NCBI RefSeq assembly: GCF_014873535.1
Contig: NZ_JADBEF010000001.1
Coordinates: 3,348,001-3,412,000, forward strand
Length of the DNA stretch: 64,000 nt
Reading direction: 5' to 3'
From: Nonomuraea africana
GTDB lineage: Bacteria > Actinomycetota > Actinomycetes > Streptosporangiales > Streptosporangiaceae
Part shown: piece by piece, positions 1 through 8,395 of the stretch
Layout of the letters: each line of letters starts with the position of its first letter
Position numbering within the stretch: the first letter of the stretch is position 1
Position numbers and translations under genes: made by a program
Notes under the pieces: model-generated
Seen by the model: the letters and a program-made list of their open reading frames with translations, nothing else
Told to the model about the DNA's origin: nothing
The model's database searches: none

Positions 1-276
1 GAAGGCGTCAACCCCGTCGCCGTCGAGGCGATGCGCGAGGTCGGCATCGACATCGCCGGCCAGAAGCCCAAGATCCTCACGCCTGAGTCCGTCCAGGCCT
101 CCGACGTGGTGATCACCATGGGCTGCGGCGACGTGTGCCCGATCTTCCCCGGCAAGCGCTACGAGGACTGGAAGCTCGACGACCCCGCGGGCCAGGGCAT
201 CGAGGCGGTCCGGCCGATCCGCGACGAGATCCGTACCAGGATCGAGAAGCTCGTCGGCGAGCTACTGCCCGCGTGA
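1..276 (+). CDS. arsC: Arsenate reductase, LMW-phosphatase type (3' part)
   Basis: The reading frame is open from the first base, so the 5' end lies outside the window; 91 codons are visible. The product reduces arsenate to arsenite in the cytosol, using a thiol relay. The visible C-terminal part carries the cysteine pair of thioredoxin/mycothiol-type ArsC in MGCGDVCP, followed by a W-x-L-D-D-P stretch and a C-terminal amphipathic helix, as expected of the low-molecular-weight phosphatase fold. The N-terminal phosphate-binding loop is outside the window. The gene converges on an arsenite methyltransferase fusion, which supports an arsenic resistance locus. Family assignment is firm; the thiol partner is inferred. 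Confidence 0.85.
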   Translation, partial: EGVNPVAVEAMREVGIDIAGQKPKILTPESVQASDVVITMGCGDVCPIFPGKRYEDWKLDDPAGQGIEAVRPIRDEIRTRIEKLVGELLPA

Positions 277-282
277 GCTCGT

Positions 283-302
283 GCGGCGCCCTGGGGCGCC
301 GC
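283..302. terminator. Hairpin between arsC and the arsM fusion
   Basis: A perfect 8-bp inverted repeat (GCGGCGCC / GGCGCCGC) with a CTGG loop lies seven bases after the arsC stop and before the stop of the convergent gene. There is no T-tract, as is common in high-GC actinomycetes. It is probably a bidirectional terminator. Confidence 0.55.
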
Positions 303-324
303 CTCTGGTGCGACCTCCGAGGCG

Positions 325-1554
325 TCAGGTGCCAACTACCGTGCTGCGCCGCTCCATGAGCAGGACGTCACGCCAGACGCCGTGATGGCATCCGACCCGC
401 TCGCGCGTGCCCAGGACGCGGAAGCCCAACGCCTGGTGCAGGGTCAGGCTGGCGGTGTTCTCAGGAAAGATGCCGGTCTGAATGGTCCAGATCCCGGCGT
501 CCTCGCCGGCGGCGATGAACGCGGTGAGCAGGGCGCGGCCGATGCCGTGGGCCTGGCAGCCGGGATGGACGTAGACGCTGTGCTCGATCACGCCCGCGTA
601 GGCCGGACGCGTAGACACCAGGGAAGCGGCCGCCCAACCGACCACCTCGTTCGTCTCGGTGTCGACGGCGACGTAACGCAGATGCGGAAGCCTGCCGGCG
701 GTGAAGCCCTCCCAGCTCGGCGCGACGGTCTCGAAACTGGCCTGACCGGTATCGAGACCGGCCTGGTAGATGGCCAGCACCTGAGCGGCATCGACCTCGC
801 GCATCGGCCTGATCTCCAATCCGGGCCCGATGGACGGCTTGCGTGCCTGAACGATCGCCGAGTGCACGCCGTCTCCGTGGTCGGCGGTGCGGCGGATCGA
901 GATGCCGACGAAGCCGGCCGCGCGAAGGAGGTCGCGGTACTCGTCGATCGTCAGCGACCCGGCCACGCAGCCGACCCGCTGTTCGGCGGCGGCCCGCCGT
1001 ACCGGATCGACCGGCCCGTCGGTGACCACGTCGCTCACCCCGAACCTCCCGCCGGGCCGCAGGACCCTGAAGGCCTCGGCCAGGACGGCGGGCTTGTCGT
1101 CGGACAGGTTGATCACGCAGTTGGAGATGACGGCGTCCACGGAGTGGCCTGGCAGTGGGACGGCCTCGATCGTGCCGTGCAGGAACTCCACGTTTGTCGC
1201 GCCCGCCTGGGCGGCGTTGGCGCGGGCGAGCTCCAGCATGTCGGGGCTGGCGTCCAAGCCGTAGACCTTGCCGCACGGGCCGACCCTGCGCGCGGACAGC
1301 AGCACGTCGATACCCCCGCCCGAGCCGAGGTCGAGCACGGTCTCCCCGGAGCGCAACTCGGCGACGGCCACCGGGTCCCCACACCCCAGACTGGCCCGCA
1401 ACGCCCCTTCGGGCACGCCGGAGGTGTCGCCGTATCCGGCCGTCCCGAAGCAACCCTGGTCGAAGTCATCCGCTTCGCAGTCCACGATCACCTTGCCGGT
1501 GAGGGCGGCCCGCGCCAGGCCCGAGTAGCGCTTCACGACCTCGTCATGTGCCAT
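325..1554 (-). CDS. arsM: Arsenite methyltransferase fused to GNAT acetyltransferase
   Basis: Two-domain cytosolic protein of about 409 residues. The N-terminal half (about 1-250) is an ArsM-type SAM methyltransferase: motif I VLDLGSGGGIDVLL, the DCEADDF region and a C-F-G-T motif near residue 45, plus the VSDVV motif. It would methylate As(III). The C-terminal half (about 255-405) is a GNAT domain resembling ArsN/phosphinothricin acetyltransferases (IRPMREVDAAQVLAIY; acetyl-CoA loop HGIGRALL). ArsN-type enzymes acetylate organoarsenicals or glutamate analogues. The start was set at the ATG at 1554 because AGGAG lies six bases upstream; an upstream TTG is less likely. The fusion joins two activities that are often separate ars genes. 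Confidence 0.85.
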   Translation of the reverse strand: MAHDEVVKRYSGLARAALTGKVIVDCEADDFDQGCFGTAGYGDTSGVPEGALRASLGCGDPVAVAELRSGETVLDLGSGGGIDVLLSARRVGPCGKVYGLDASPDMLELARANAAQAGATNVEFLHGTIEAVPLPGHSVDAVISNCVINLSDDKPAVLAEAFRVLRPGGRFGVSDVVTDGPVDPVRRAAAEQRVGCVAGSLTIDEYRDLLRAAGFVGISIRRTADHGDGVHSAIVQARKPSIGPGLEIRPMREVDAAQVLAIYQAGLDTGQASFETVAPSWEGFTAGRLPHLRYVAVDTETNEVVGWAAASLVSTRPAYAGVIEHSVYVHPGCQAHGIGRALLTAFIAAGEDAGIWTIQTGIFPENTASLTLHQALGFRVLGTRERVGCHHGVWRDVLLMERRSTVVGT

Positions 1555-1587
1555 CGCGATCTCCTGTTCGGTCGCAAGCGGGCTCAA

Positions 1588-1620
1588 CTATACATCGACA
1601 ATCGACGATAAACGATAGAG
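1588..1620 (-). promoter_or_regulatory. Possible promoter/operator of the arsM fusion
   Basis: The AT-rich stretch between the membrane-protein gene and arsM contains an imperfect palindrome built on ATCGACAATCGACGAT next to TATACAT. ArsR/SmtB operators are AT-containing dyads in such positions. This is inference from location and symmetry; the arsR gene itself is not in the window. Confidence 0.3.
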
Positions 1621-1637
1621 AGTGAGGAAGGGAACCC

Positions 1638-2270
1638 TCAGGCGCCGTGGCCCGTACCACGCTCCCGCCGGACACGTGCCCGCACGACGCCGGGATACCA
1701 TGCCGTGAAACGCACGGCGGCGATGATCGCGACGATCTGGATGATCCAGCCGGTCCAGAGGTTGTCCGGATCGCGCAGGACGAGATCCCCGTAGCCGCCC
1801 GCGACCGCCGCGACCAGGAACGCCAGCCCCCAGACACCGGTGATCACATAGTTGGTACGGAGGAAGTCCGGCGAGTGCCAGTACGCGCGGTCGACCTGCT
1901 CGCGGGCGTACTGGAGGGTGAACGGCATCCGCACCGCCATGGAACCGAAGGCGATAAGGACCAGCGCGATGTTCGACACCTCGCCCGCGTACGTCTCGAG
2001 CCAGCGGCGCGTGCCCGCGCTCGCGACCAGGCCCACAACCGCCAAGGCGGCGAAGAAGACCACTTCCGCGACCTCGAGCAGCTTCAGGGAACCACCCGGC
2101 CGGACGATCCGGCCCGCCACGACGAGAAGGACGGACACGGCCAGCGCGAGCACCACGGAGAGCTCGAACCGGCCGGGGCCGACGAGCACGGAGAAGATGA
2201 TCCACGGGGCCATTCCGACGACGGGATTGTCCAGGACGCCGGCCGGCTTCCCGCTAGCATGGCCGTCCAT
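1638..2270 (-). CDS. Small multi-pass membrane protein, unknown function
   Basis: About 210 residues with roughly five to six hydrophobic segments: PWIIFSVLVG, an LALAVSVLLVVAG stretch, VVFFAALAVVGLVA, VWGLAFLVAAVAGG and the segment around WIIQIVAIIAA. It ends in a basic, arginine-rich tail. I do not recognise the family; hypothetical actinobacterial membrane proteins of this size are common beside such loci. The ATG at 2270 is chosen because GGAAGG lies eight bases upstream; the open frame continues further 5' but that part is proline/arginine-rich and does not look coding. It lies upstream of arsM in the same direction but with an 83-bp gap, so co-transcription is uncertain. Confidence 0.6.
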   Translation of the reverse strand: MDGHASGKPAGVLDNPVVGMAPWIIFSVLVGPGRFELSVVLALAVSVLLVVAGRIVRPGGSLKLLEVAEVVFFAALAVVGLVASAGTRRWLETYAGEVSNIALVLIAFGSMAVRMPFTLQYAREQVDRAYWHSPDFLRTNYVITGVWGLAFLVAAVAGGYGDLVLRDPDNLWTGWIIQIVAIIAAVRFTAWYPGVVRARVRRERGTGHGA

Positions 2271-2611
2271 AAGCGAACCTTCCGCAACGAGATCCTCACT
2301 CCCAGTGTGCCCCTCCCCCGCAGGCGGCTCCACACCACCCCGCCGCCCCCGGGCGAGGGATGCCGACACCCGCCGCGCCGAGACGCCCTCCGGCGTCATG
2401 GTTCGGTCAGAAGCTTTGAACACAGTGCAGGGCGGTGTGAGCGGGGGCAGCCCCGGGTCGGACGTGGTTGAGGCAGCCCCTCCCCAACTCTCGCTGTGCG
2501 CAGCCAAGTGATCATCTCGCCAGGTCCCACACCCACCGAGACGGCCGCGTGCGGGCTCCGAACAACGGTGCGGGCGACTGCGCGTCTTCAGGCGGGAGCT
2601 AGCCTGACAAG
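2271..2611. other. Divergent intergenic region
   Basis: These 341 bases separate the membrane protein (minus) from the yceI-like gene (plus), so both promoters must lie here. A TAGCCT hexamer about ten bases before the GTG at 2612, with no clear ribosome-binding site, suggests a leaderless yceI-like transcript. I see no repeats or RNA gene. Confidence 0.4.
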
Positions 2612-3166
2612 GTGAGCATTGCCGCTGGTAGCTACACGGTGGGACCCGACTCCGGTCGGCTCCTGGTCAATACGACGCGCACCGGGCTTGGCGCGAAGGC
2701 CGGCCATGATCTCACCATCGGGGTCACCCGCTGGCGTGGCGAGGCCACGATCGATCCCGCCGACCTGGCCGACTGCTCAGTGACCGTCGAGGTCGACGCC
2801 GAGTCGCTCGAAGTCCAGAAGGCGACCGGCGGGGTGAAGCCGCTGACGAGCTCCGACCGCGAGGAGATCGAGAAGATCGTTCGAGAGAAGATCCTTCACA
2901 CCGAGCGCTACCCTACGATTTCGTTCCGGTCGTCACGGATTGAGGGAACTGCGGAGTCGTTCCGCGTCGAGGGCGACCTCACCATGGTCGGTGTCACACA
3001 GCCGGTCGCGATACAGGGCTCGCTGGCCGAGGGCCGTGTACACGGCTCGGCGGCCATCGTGCAGTCCCGATGGGGGATTCGGCCCTACTCGGCGTTGTTC
3101 GGCGCACTCAAAGTGAGCGACGAAGTGGAGGTGCAGTTCGACATCGGCCTCGAATCGAAGCAATGA
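2612..3166 (+). CDS. YceI family protein
   Basis: 184 residues, the usual YceI length. The family folds as a lipocalin-like beta barrel that binds a polyisoprenoid or other long amphiphile. Family features visible are G-x-Y-x-V-x-P-D near the N-terminus, the K-A-G-H-D-L-T-I segment, W-x-G-x-A near residue 43, H-x-x-x-Y-P-x-I-x-F (HTERYPTISF), a G-D-L-T-M-x-G-x-T motif (GDLTMVGVT) and a C-terminal strand E-V-x-V-Q-F-D. No signal peptide is seen, so it is probably cytosolic, as for many actinobacterial members. It starts with GTG and appears monocistronic. The ligand is unknown. Confidence 0.85.
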   Translation: MSIAAGSYTVGPDSGRLLVNTTRTGLGAKAGHDLTIGVTRWRGEATIDPADLADCSVTVEVDAESLEVQKATGGVKPLTSSDREEIEKIVREKILHTERYPTISFRSSRIEGTAESFRVEGDLTMVGVTQPVAIQGSLAEGRVHGSAAIVQSRWGIRPYSALFGALKVSDEVEVQFDIGLESKQ

Positions 3167-3281
3167 CAACAACCAGGCACGATCCTCATGCGCTCCCGGA
3201 AAGGGCGAACGGCTGCAGTGGAGAGCGGCCGTCTCTCATCTCCCAGCGTCTCTATGGCATTAAGTCCAATGTGATCAGTGG

Positions 3282-3480
3282 TCATAGGCGATCAGTGATC
3301 GGGTGACAGGGGCTGCGGTCTTCTTGGATCGCGTCCAGGTCGTACGGGTGGTCTTCGAGGTAGTGCATGACGGTCCGGGTGCGCTGCGCACTGCGCCGGC
3401 CGCCGTCGAGGTGGGTGTCGCTGACGAGGTACCGCCATGCGACCCCGTCCCCGCACGCCCCGCACCGGCGCTGACGATTC
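3282..3480 (-). pseudogene. Possible 3' remnant of an unidentified gene
   Basis: On the minus strand a readable peptide includes RRCGACGDGVAWRYL, then a D-T-H-L-D-G-G stretch and MHYLEDHPYDLDAIQEDR before a stop at 3282. It has normal amino-acid composition and a CGAC zinc-ribbon-like pair, unlike the surrounding shadow frames. Upstream of about 3480 the opposite strand encodes the MocR-type fragment, so any gene here lost its 5' part. Family not recognised. Confidence 0.25.
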
Positions 3481-4121
3481 CCCGCCACGACCTTCGCCCC
3501 GGGCTCCCCGACGTCAGTGCCTTCCCCACCCGAGCCTGGCTCGCCTCCACACGCCGGGTCCTCACCCACGCCCGCCCCGAGGTCTTCGGCGCCGGAGACC
3601 CGCAGGGCCGGATCGAGCTGCGCAACGCGCTCGCCGACTACCTGGGCCGCACCCGCGGCGTGATTACGACCCCGGACCGAATCGTGATCACCTCCGGCTA
3701 CTACCAGGGTCTGGGCCTGCTCTGCGGCGTATTGGCCACGGGCGGCACCAGCACCGCAGCCGTTGAGGACCCGGGCCACCATGTCTTTCGCGACGTCGTT
3801 CAACGCGCCGGGTTCACCACCCTCGCCCTGCCCGTTGATTCCCACGGCGCCCGCGTGGAGGCCCTGACACAGGAGGCGGGAGCCGTGTTCCTCACCCCCT
3901 CGTACCAGTACCCGACCGGCGTTCCGCTGTATCCAAGCCGCCGTCAGACCCTGTGCGCATGGGCGCGCTCCACGGGCGGCCTGATCGTCGAAGACGACCA
4001 CGACGGCGAGTACCGCTACGACCGCCAACCCGTCGGTGCCCTCCAGGGCATCGCTCCCGACCAGGTCGTCTACTGTGGCACCGCGTCCAAGACCCTCGGC
4101 CCCGCCCTCCGCCTGGCCTGG

Positions 4122-4131
4122 ATGGTCCTAC
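4122..4131 (+). repeat. Target site duplication, left copy
   Basis: ATGGTCCTAC immediately precedes the left inverted repeat of the IS and is repeated exactly at 5487-5496. Ten bases fits the 8-10 bp reported for ISAs1-family elements. The match can be read as up to 12 bp because the flanking bases coincide. Confidence 0.9.
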
Positions 4132-5486
4132 CAGGGCTGAAGCGTTCTCATGTGGCGAGACCGAGTAGCTGAAGCCCGTCGCCTGGGTGGCTGCGGTAGT
4201 GGTCAGTGGCGGCGCTGATGTTGGTCCAGCCGATCAGGCGGGCCAGGCCGATGGCCAGGTTGCGCAGGCTCGCCAGGATGCGTGGAGCGGCGCCTTTCCG
4301 CACTCTGCAGGCGTCTTCGTGGTAGGTGACGTCGCGGATGTGGTGCAGGGCCTCGATGCTCCAGTGGCCGCGGATGAGGGTGGCGAGGTGGGCGTGGATG
4401 ACCCGGCCCGGCGGGAGACTGGTGACGGCGTAGATCGTGACGATGGTGGTCTTGCCGCTCTTGTGGTCGGTGCGGCGGCGCTTGACCTGGATGGCCTGCA
4501 GGGCGTGCGGGAAGGGCAGGCCCGGGCGGGCGGTGCAGATCTTCATGCGGCGGATCTCGCGGCGGCCATGCCCGGTCTCGTCGGTGCGGTCATTGAGGAT
4601 GGCCTCGCGCCAGGGCAGGGCCTTGAGTCGGCGGTGCAGGGTGGGCTGGTTGCCCTTGACGACGAGCAGGTAGTGGCCGCCGGCGGCGACGATCTGGCGG
4701 GCATGTTCGTGCTGGGTGTGCAGGGCGTCGGCGGTGATCACCACGCCGGACAGATTCAGGTCGGCCAGCAGCGGCGTGAACGCGGGGATCTCGTTGCTCT
4801 TGGCCTGGATCTGGGCTTGGGCCACGACGGTCTGGGTGTCGTGGCGGACGGCGGCCAGCAGGTGGGTTACGCCGTCACCGGTGCGGCTGCCGCGCAGCGT
4901 CTTGCCGTCCACGGCCAGGCCGAGTAGCGGTTGTCGGGTGCTGGGGGTGGGCGGTGCGGCGCAGGCGGCCAGCTTGGTCAGATAGGCGCAGGTCGCGGTG
5001 TCGAAGGCGTCGCCGTCCAGGCGGGCCAGCAGCCGTCCCAGGGTGCTGGCGGCCAGCCGCGTCGCGGCGGGCAGGCCGAGCTGGACGCGTAGTTCAGGGT
5101 CGCATCCGGTGATGAATCTGGTGATCTTCGCCAGGGAGGTGGCGCCGCCGAGTACGGCGAGCAAGGCTAAGGCCAGCAGCGGTCCGAGTTGGTAGCGGCG
5201 CCCGCGACGGTTACGTGGGTCGGGTACGGCATCCAGGACATCGGCCAACGCGGGCAGGTCGGTCAGGTCCGTCATCGGGTCGGTGGTGGTGACGTGCTCC
5301 AGGTGGCGGGAGAGCACGTCGATCGGGGAAGATGGCACGCGAACGCGGCCCCTGTTCTTGATCGACTGGCTAGACACCGACGATCATCAGGGGTCGCGTT
5401 TGTCATCTCCGCACCGGGGCGCCCTCAACCACCTGCCCGTCTACAGGGCTACGACCGTCTCACCAGCCGAGAACGCTTCAGCCCTG
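4132..5486 (-). mobile_element. Complete ISAs1-family insertion sequence
   Basis: A 1355-bp element bounded by perfect 18-bp terminal inverted repeats (CAGGGCTGAAGCGTTCTC at 4132-4149; its complement at 5469-5486) and by a 10-bp direct repeat of the target. It holds one full-length transposase on the minus strand. Element plus duplication is 1365 bp, a multiple of three, so the interrupted gene keeps its frame on both sides. Intact ends, intact transposase and an exact target duplication argue for a recent insertion. Confidence 0.92.
4148..5377 (-). CDS. ISAs1-family transposase
   Basis: About 409 residues from the GTG at 5377; nearby internal starts (valines just before [12 protein letters not shown], or the ATG of [10 protein letters not shown]) are possible. 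It catalyses DDE-type cut-and-paste or replicative transposition of its own element. Visible motifs are the N-terminal [14 protein letters not shown] segment typical of the family, first Asp in [11 protein letters not shown], second Asp in [11 protein letters not shown], and the Glu in [19 protein letters not shown]. The stop lies inside the left terminal repeat. No frameshift is seen, so the enzyme is probably functional. Confidence 0.9.
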   Translation of the reverse strand: MSSQSIKNRGRVRVPSSPIDVLSRHLEHVTTTDPMTDLTDLPALADVLDAVPDPRNRRGRRYQLGPLLALALLAVLGGATSLAKITRFITGCDPELRVQLGLPAATRLAASTLGRLLARLDGDAFDTATCAYLTKLAACAAPPTPSTRQPLLGLAVDGKTLRGSRTGDGVTHLLAAVRHDTQTVVAQAQIQAKSNEIPAFTPLLADLNLSGVVITADALHTQHEHARQIVAAGGHYLLVVKGNQPTLHRRLKALPWREAILNDRTDETGHGRREIRRMKICTARPGLPFPHALQAIQVKRRRTDHKSGKTTIVTIYAVTSLPPGRVIHAHLATLIRGHWSIEALHHIRDVTYHEDACRVRKGAAPRILASLRNLAIGLARLIGWTNISAATDHYRSHPGDGLQLLGLAT

Positions 5487-5496
5487 ATGGTCCTAC
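5487..5496 (+). repeat. Target site duplication, right copy
   Basis: Exact copy of 4122-4131 directly after the right inverted repeat; the MocR-type reading frame resumes here. Confidence 0.9.
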
Positions 5497-5808
5497 CGCA
5501 CCACTTGGTGCCACCGGTGGTGCAGGCCAAACAGAAAGCAGACCTGTACACCGAGACCCTCGGCCAACTCATCCTCGCCGACCTGATCACCACCCACGCA
5601 TACGACCGCCACACCCGTGCCGCCCGCCTGCGCTACCGTCGCCGTCGCGAACTTCTCCTTGACCGCATAGCCGCCATCCCCAGCCTTACCCCCCACGGGG
5701 TCCCCGCCGGCCTGCACACCCTCATCACCCTCCCTTCCGACGGCCCCACCGAACAGCAACTCCTGACCAGCTGCGCTCACCACGGCCTCGCCCTACGCGG
5801 CCTCACCG

Positions 5809-6079
5809 AACTAATCTGCGCCAGCCGAACGGCAAGATCAAGGTGCTGGCGGTTCCGGTTCTCGGTCACCTCTGAGCCGTCGTTGGCAGCCGACGTCAAG
5901 GCGCTGCTCGGCCCGGAAGCGATCGCGCTGTGAGCACCGGCCAACGGCGGGTGGACATCGTGTCCTCCCAGCAGTCGCTGACGTGCCCGCGCTGCGGCTA
6001 ATCCGAGTAAGTCCTAATGCGGTTAGGGAGCAAGTCGTGCTGACGTAGGCCCCTTCACTGGCAGGTGCACCGACTCTGT
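5809..6079. other. Scrambled region without an intact gene
   Basis: The MocR-type frame loses family resemblance near 5808. The following bases contain short scraps, including a T-C-P-R-C-G peptide at about 5980-6001 before a stop, reminiscent of transposase zinc ribbons. Nothing here is long enough to assign. Confidence 0.4.
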
Positions 6080-6175
6080 CGGAGGTCAAGGTTGTGAACA
6101 AGGTGTCGAGGGCGGCCGGGTAGGCGTGTTCTGACGAGGCGGCGAAGCCGATCAGCAGGCCCCTGGGGGCGGTCG
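6080..6175 (-). pseudogene. Inverted scrap resembling a MocR C-terminus
   Basis: Read on the minus strand this encodes APRGLLIGFAASSEHAYPAA followed by LDTLFTTL. That resembles the last strand and helix of MocR/aminotransferase proteins (G-L-x-x-G-F-A-x-x-P/S-E-x-A). The plus-strand MocR-type piece stops just before this segment would be expected, so this may be its own 3' end inverted by rearrangement. The scrap is too short for certainty. Confidence 0.35.
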
Positions 6176-6179
6176 GTAG

Positions 6180-6501
6180 GGTCGTGGTGGCGGCAATGAA
6201 TCCACCCCACGCCGCTCCAGCTCCCACAACAGGGTGCCCGGCCCCCACTGCGGATGAGTACGCCGCAGCTCACAGATCAGCGCCTCCACTGCCGTCGGCG
6301 TCTGCATTGGATGCGCCTTGGGCCGATGCGAACGATCCGCCAGCCCCGCCAGGCCGCCCTCCGCATAGCGGCGCACCCAGGTATGCACCGACTGACGCGA
6401 CACCCCATACCGACCCGCCACGTCAGTGACCTTCGCCCCCGACAAACCTCGATCACCACGTGATAGCGCTGCTCCACGACGCTCAACTCCACCAATGCCA
6501 T
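6180..6501 (-). pseudogene. IS481-like transposase N-terminus, frameshifted and truncated
   Basis: The ATG at 6501 opens MALVELSVVEQRYHVVIEV, then the frame must shift by one base (at about 6445, GTTTGTC) to continue as LSGAKVTDVAGRYGVSRQSV, followed by H-T-W-V-R-R-Y and GLAGLADRSHRPKAHP. This is the helix-turn-helix region of IS481-family transposases. Homology runs out near ELERRGVDSLP, before any catalytic DDE residues, where the MocR-like scrap begins. It is an inactive relic. Confidence 0.7.
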
Positions 6502-6630
6502 CCCGGCCTCCCCCGAAGCGTCGATAACGCCACGAGCAGGCACAGGAAACGATCAGGGTGTCAAGCATCAAGCGAGACAGGACACGTTGTCGTTTGGGAT
6601 TCGACGTCCGTATTGAGTGAAGAGTGATCT

Positions 6631-7707
6631 TCAGGCGCGACCGGTGTTCCAGCTAAAGTTTGCCATATTGCCATAGCGCCTCTCTATGCATCGTGAATGG
6701 CGAGCACTGCATCTGCTTTTATCTAGGACGGAACAAATTCGACACGAAGTTGTATTGTTTTCTTGCCCGCCTAGCTGAGGCAGTTTGTCCAGTTCGGAGT
6801 ATTGGCCGTATTGTGCCATTTCGATGAAATCGAAGAGCTTTCTGGGCGGCTCTTTGTCGTCAAAATCGAGCCGGAAGGGCATGTATAGGATCATCGAGTT
6901 TTCTTGGTTGCGAATACCCACCTGCCTCCCGGTGAACAGGGAGCGTTGCAGTGATGAAATGGCTGATAGCCATCGGGTCCATTGCGACCTGTTCTCATAT
7001 TTAAGTGATATTTTCCATGCTGGCTCGACGTCGACGGCTATATGGGGGAGTAGCTTTCCTTTTCTGCTTCTGACGGGGAAAGAAAGCACCTCGGTCGTCT
7101 CGATGGTTCTTAGATATTCTGGCTCCACTGTTACGGGGTGAAGTGCGACCGTGCCGTCGAGTGGATCTAGCCGGAGCAGGGCATGTGAGGTTATATCTCT
7201 GCGCCCAACAATGCACTCATAGGGAATGTTCTTCCGGCGGTCTATAGACGCTGGCAATAGTAGGTCGAGCACATCGATTGCCTCTTGTGTGCGTTGGCGG
7301 CTTGGCGTCTGGTACTCATGCTCCATGACGTTGCGTTCTACGTTGAGATTCTTCAGGATGCTTAATGCAAGAATCCCTGCTTCGTTGAGTAGCTGTAGCT
7401 TCTTTGGGAAATTAAGGTTCCTGTTCCGGCTCAAGAGGCCGTAAGCGTGAAGCAGGTCGTCTACGATAGCATGGAGTGCTCGCTTTGAGTGTCCGAACGA
7501 ATCGATCAGTTGACGTTCGGTATCACCGAAGGAATCGCGTGCAAATTCGCTGAATTGCTCTGCCGATAGACGCCGATCTGCCACCTTCGGGGCGTGCGCT
7601 AATAGCGAGTGGGTGATGTATCTAAACGAGTCTTCCTGGTCCCCTAATATGATTACTTCGAGCACGATGTCTCCACTAGAAGTTTTAGAAAGCTCACCAG
7701 AATACAC
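6631..7707 (-). CDS. Unknown protein, HEPN-like Rx4H motif, lower GC
   Basis: 358 residues from the GTG at 7707; a GTG near 7668 preceded by GTGGAG is an alternative. The gene is visibly poorer in GC than its neighbours and uses A/T-ending codons freely, so it was probably acquired recently. The region around residues 70-155 is helical (IDSFGHSKRALHAIVDDLL; LALSILKNLNVERNVMEHEY). It contains R-N-V-M-E-H, which fits the Rx4-6H motif of HEPN ribonuclease/toxin domains. The remainder looks beta-rich with a cysteine-rich C-terminus (CRICSVLDKSRC). I do not recognise a named family. The setting between dead IS fragments suits a defence or toxin gene, but that is inference. Confidence 0.55.
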   Translation of the reverse strand: MYSGELSKTSSGDIVLEVIILGDQEDSFRYITHSLLAHAPKVADRRLSAEQFSEFARDSFGDTERQLIDSFGHSKRALHAIVDDLLHAYGLLSRNRNLNFPKKLQLLNEAGILALSILKNLNVERNVMEHEYQTPSRQRTQEAIDVLDLLLPASIDRRKNIPYECIVGRRDITSHALLRLDPLDGTVALHPVTVEPEYLRTIETTEVLSFPVRSRKGKLLPHIAVDVEPAWKISLKYENRSQWTRWLSAISSLQRSLFTGRQVGIRNQENSMILYMPFRLDFDDKEPPRKLFDFIEMAQYGQYSELDKLPQLGGQENNTTSCRICSVLDKSRCSARHSRCIERRYGNMANFSWNTGRA

Positions 7708-8040
7708 GTATGCGGAGCTCGAGTCTAATGGGATTCAAGACATAAAGCTCGCAAAACGGAACTCGGTCGAAGTTGGCTAGACCTCTTCACCCGCCGCCCG
7801 CCCATGGGTTTAGCGATTCCGCCTGAGATGACTTCGTCTAATCCAGCAGGTCGGGTCGATGTACCGTGAGAGCGCGGCGAGCTGTGACGTAGCAACCAGG
7901 CGGTCCCGGCGTCCCAGTAGACGCTCTCCAGCACTATGCCTGCCTCGCCTGCCCACGGTGGCGGGAGGTGGGCGCCCTTGGCCTGTGGGGTGCCAGAAGT
8001 CGTGCAGGGGGGTTGACCTGGTCATCTGCCCTCGAAGCTC
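7708..8040. other. Intergenic region without a supported gene
   Basis: These 333 bases run from the start of the lower-GC gene to the integrase fragment. The first part still has moderate GC and could carry that gene's promoter. The last part (about 7990-8040, with TTGACC) probably belongs to the 5' leader of the degenerate element at 8041. No repeat or RNA gene is recognised. Confidence 0.35.
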
Positions 8041-8395
8041 GTGTTCTCCCGGCTGCTGTATCTGATCTTTGTTCGTCTGATCGGCTGGCTGATGCTGCTG
8101 GCCCGGAGCGAAGTGTCCAAGGACCTGGAAATCTTGGTGTTGCGCCATGAGATCTCCGTGACCGCGACGGCAAGTTCTCCCGGGCGTTCGACGAGGTCCT
8201 GGCCGGCGCCGGCATCCGAATCATCACCACACCGCCCCGGTCGCCACGTGCGAACGCCTACGCCGAGCGGTTTGTCGGCACCGTCCGGCGCGAGTGCCTC
8301 GACCACGTGCTGATCCTCGGTGAACGTCACCTACGGAACCTGCTGGCCGAATACCAGCGGCACTACAACGAGCACCGTCCGCACCAAGCGCTCGG
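8041..8395 (+). pseudogene. Integrase-core transposase with a large internal deletion
   Basis: A GTG at 8041 opens a typical N-terminus (VFSRLLYLIFVRLIGWLMLL, then EVSKDLEILVLRHEIS). After a junction near 8160 the frame changes to RDGKFSRAFDEVLAGAG, then RIITTPPRSPRANAYAERF and VRRECLDHVLILGERHLRNL, ending HYNEHRPHQALG. The second half is the C-terminal part of an rve (DDE) core, with the catalytic Glu in AYAERF. Several hundred bases of the middle, including the first catalytic Asp, are missing. It abuts a Tn3-type fragment on the other strand. Confidence 0.75.

Larger units (their letters stand above)
3483..5808 (+). pseudogene. MocR-type aminotransferase-like gene, broken by an IS
   Basis: Two in-frame pieces (3483-4131 and 5487-5808) flank an insertion sequence. 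Together they match the aminotransferase-like domain of MocR/GntR regulators: HDLRPGLPDVSAFP, GAGDPQGRIELRNALADYL, VEDPGHHVFRDVV, TPSYQYPTGV, IVEDDHDGEYRYD, and the PLP lysine segment YCGTASKTLGPALRLAWMVLP, which resumes as HHLVPPVVQAKQKADLYTE after the element. The N-terminal winged-helix domain is absent and homology ends near residue HHGLALRGL, so both ends are also lost. Such proteins usually control PLP or amine metabolism genes; here the gene is dead. Confidence 0.75.

Noticed and set aside
382..1611. Long plus-strand open frame opposite the arsM fusion
   Set aside because: Antisense shadow of a clear ArsM-GNAT gene; its translation is low-complexity and has no family features. High GC creates many such frames on both strands.
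3303..4172. Annotating the MocR-type frame as an intact regulator or aminotransferase
   Set aside because: The winged-helix half is absent, the gene is interrupted by an IS, and its C-terminal end is lost.
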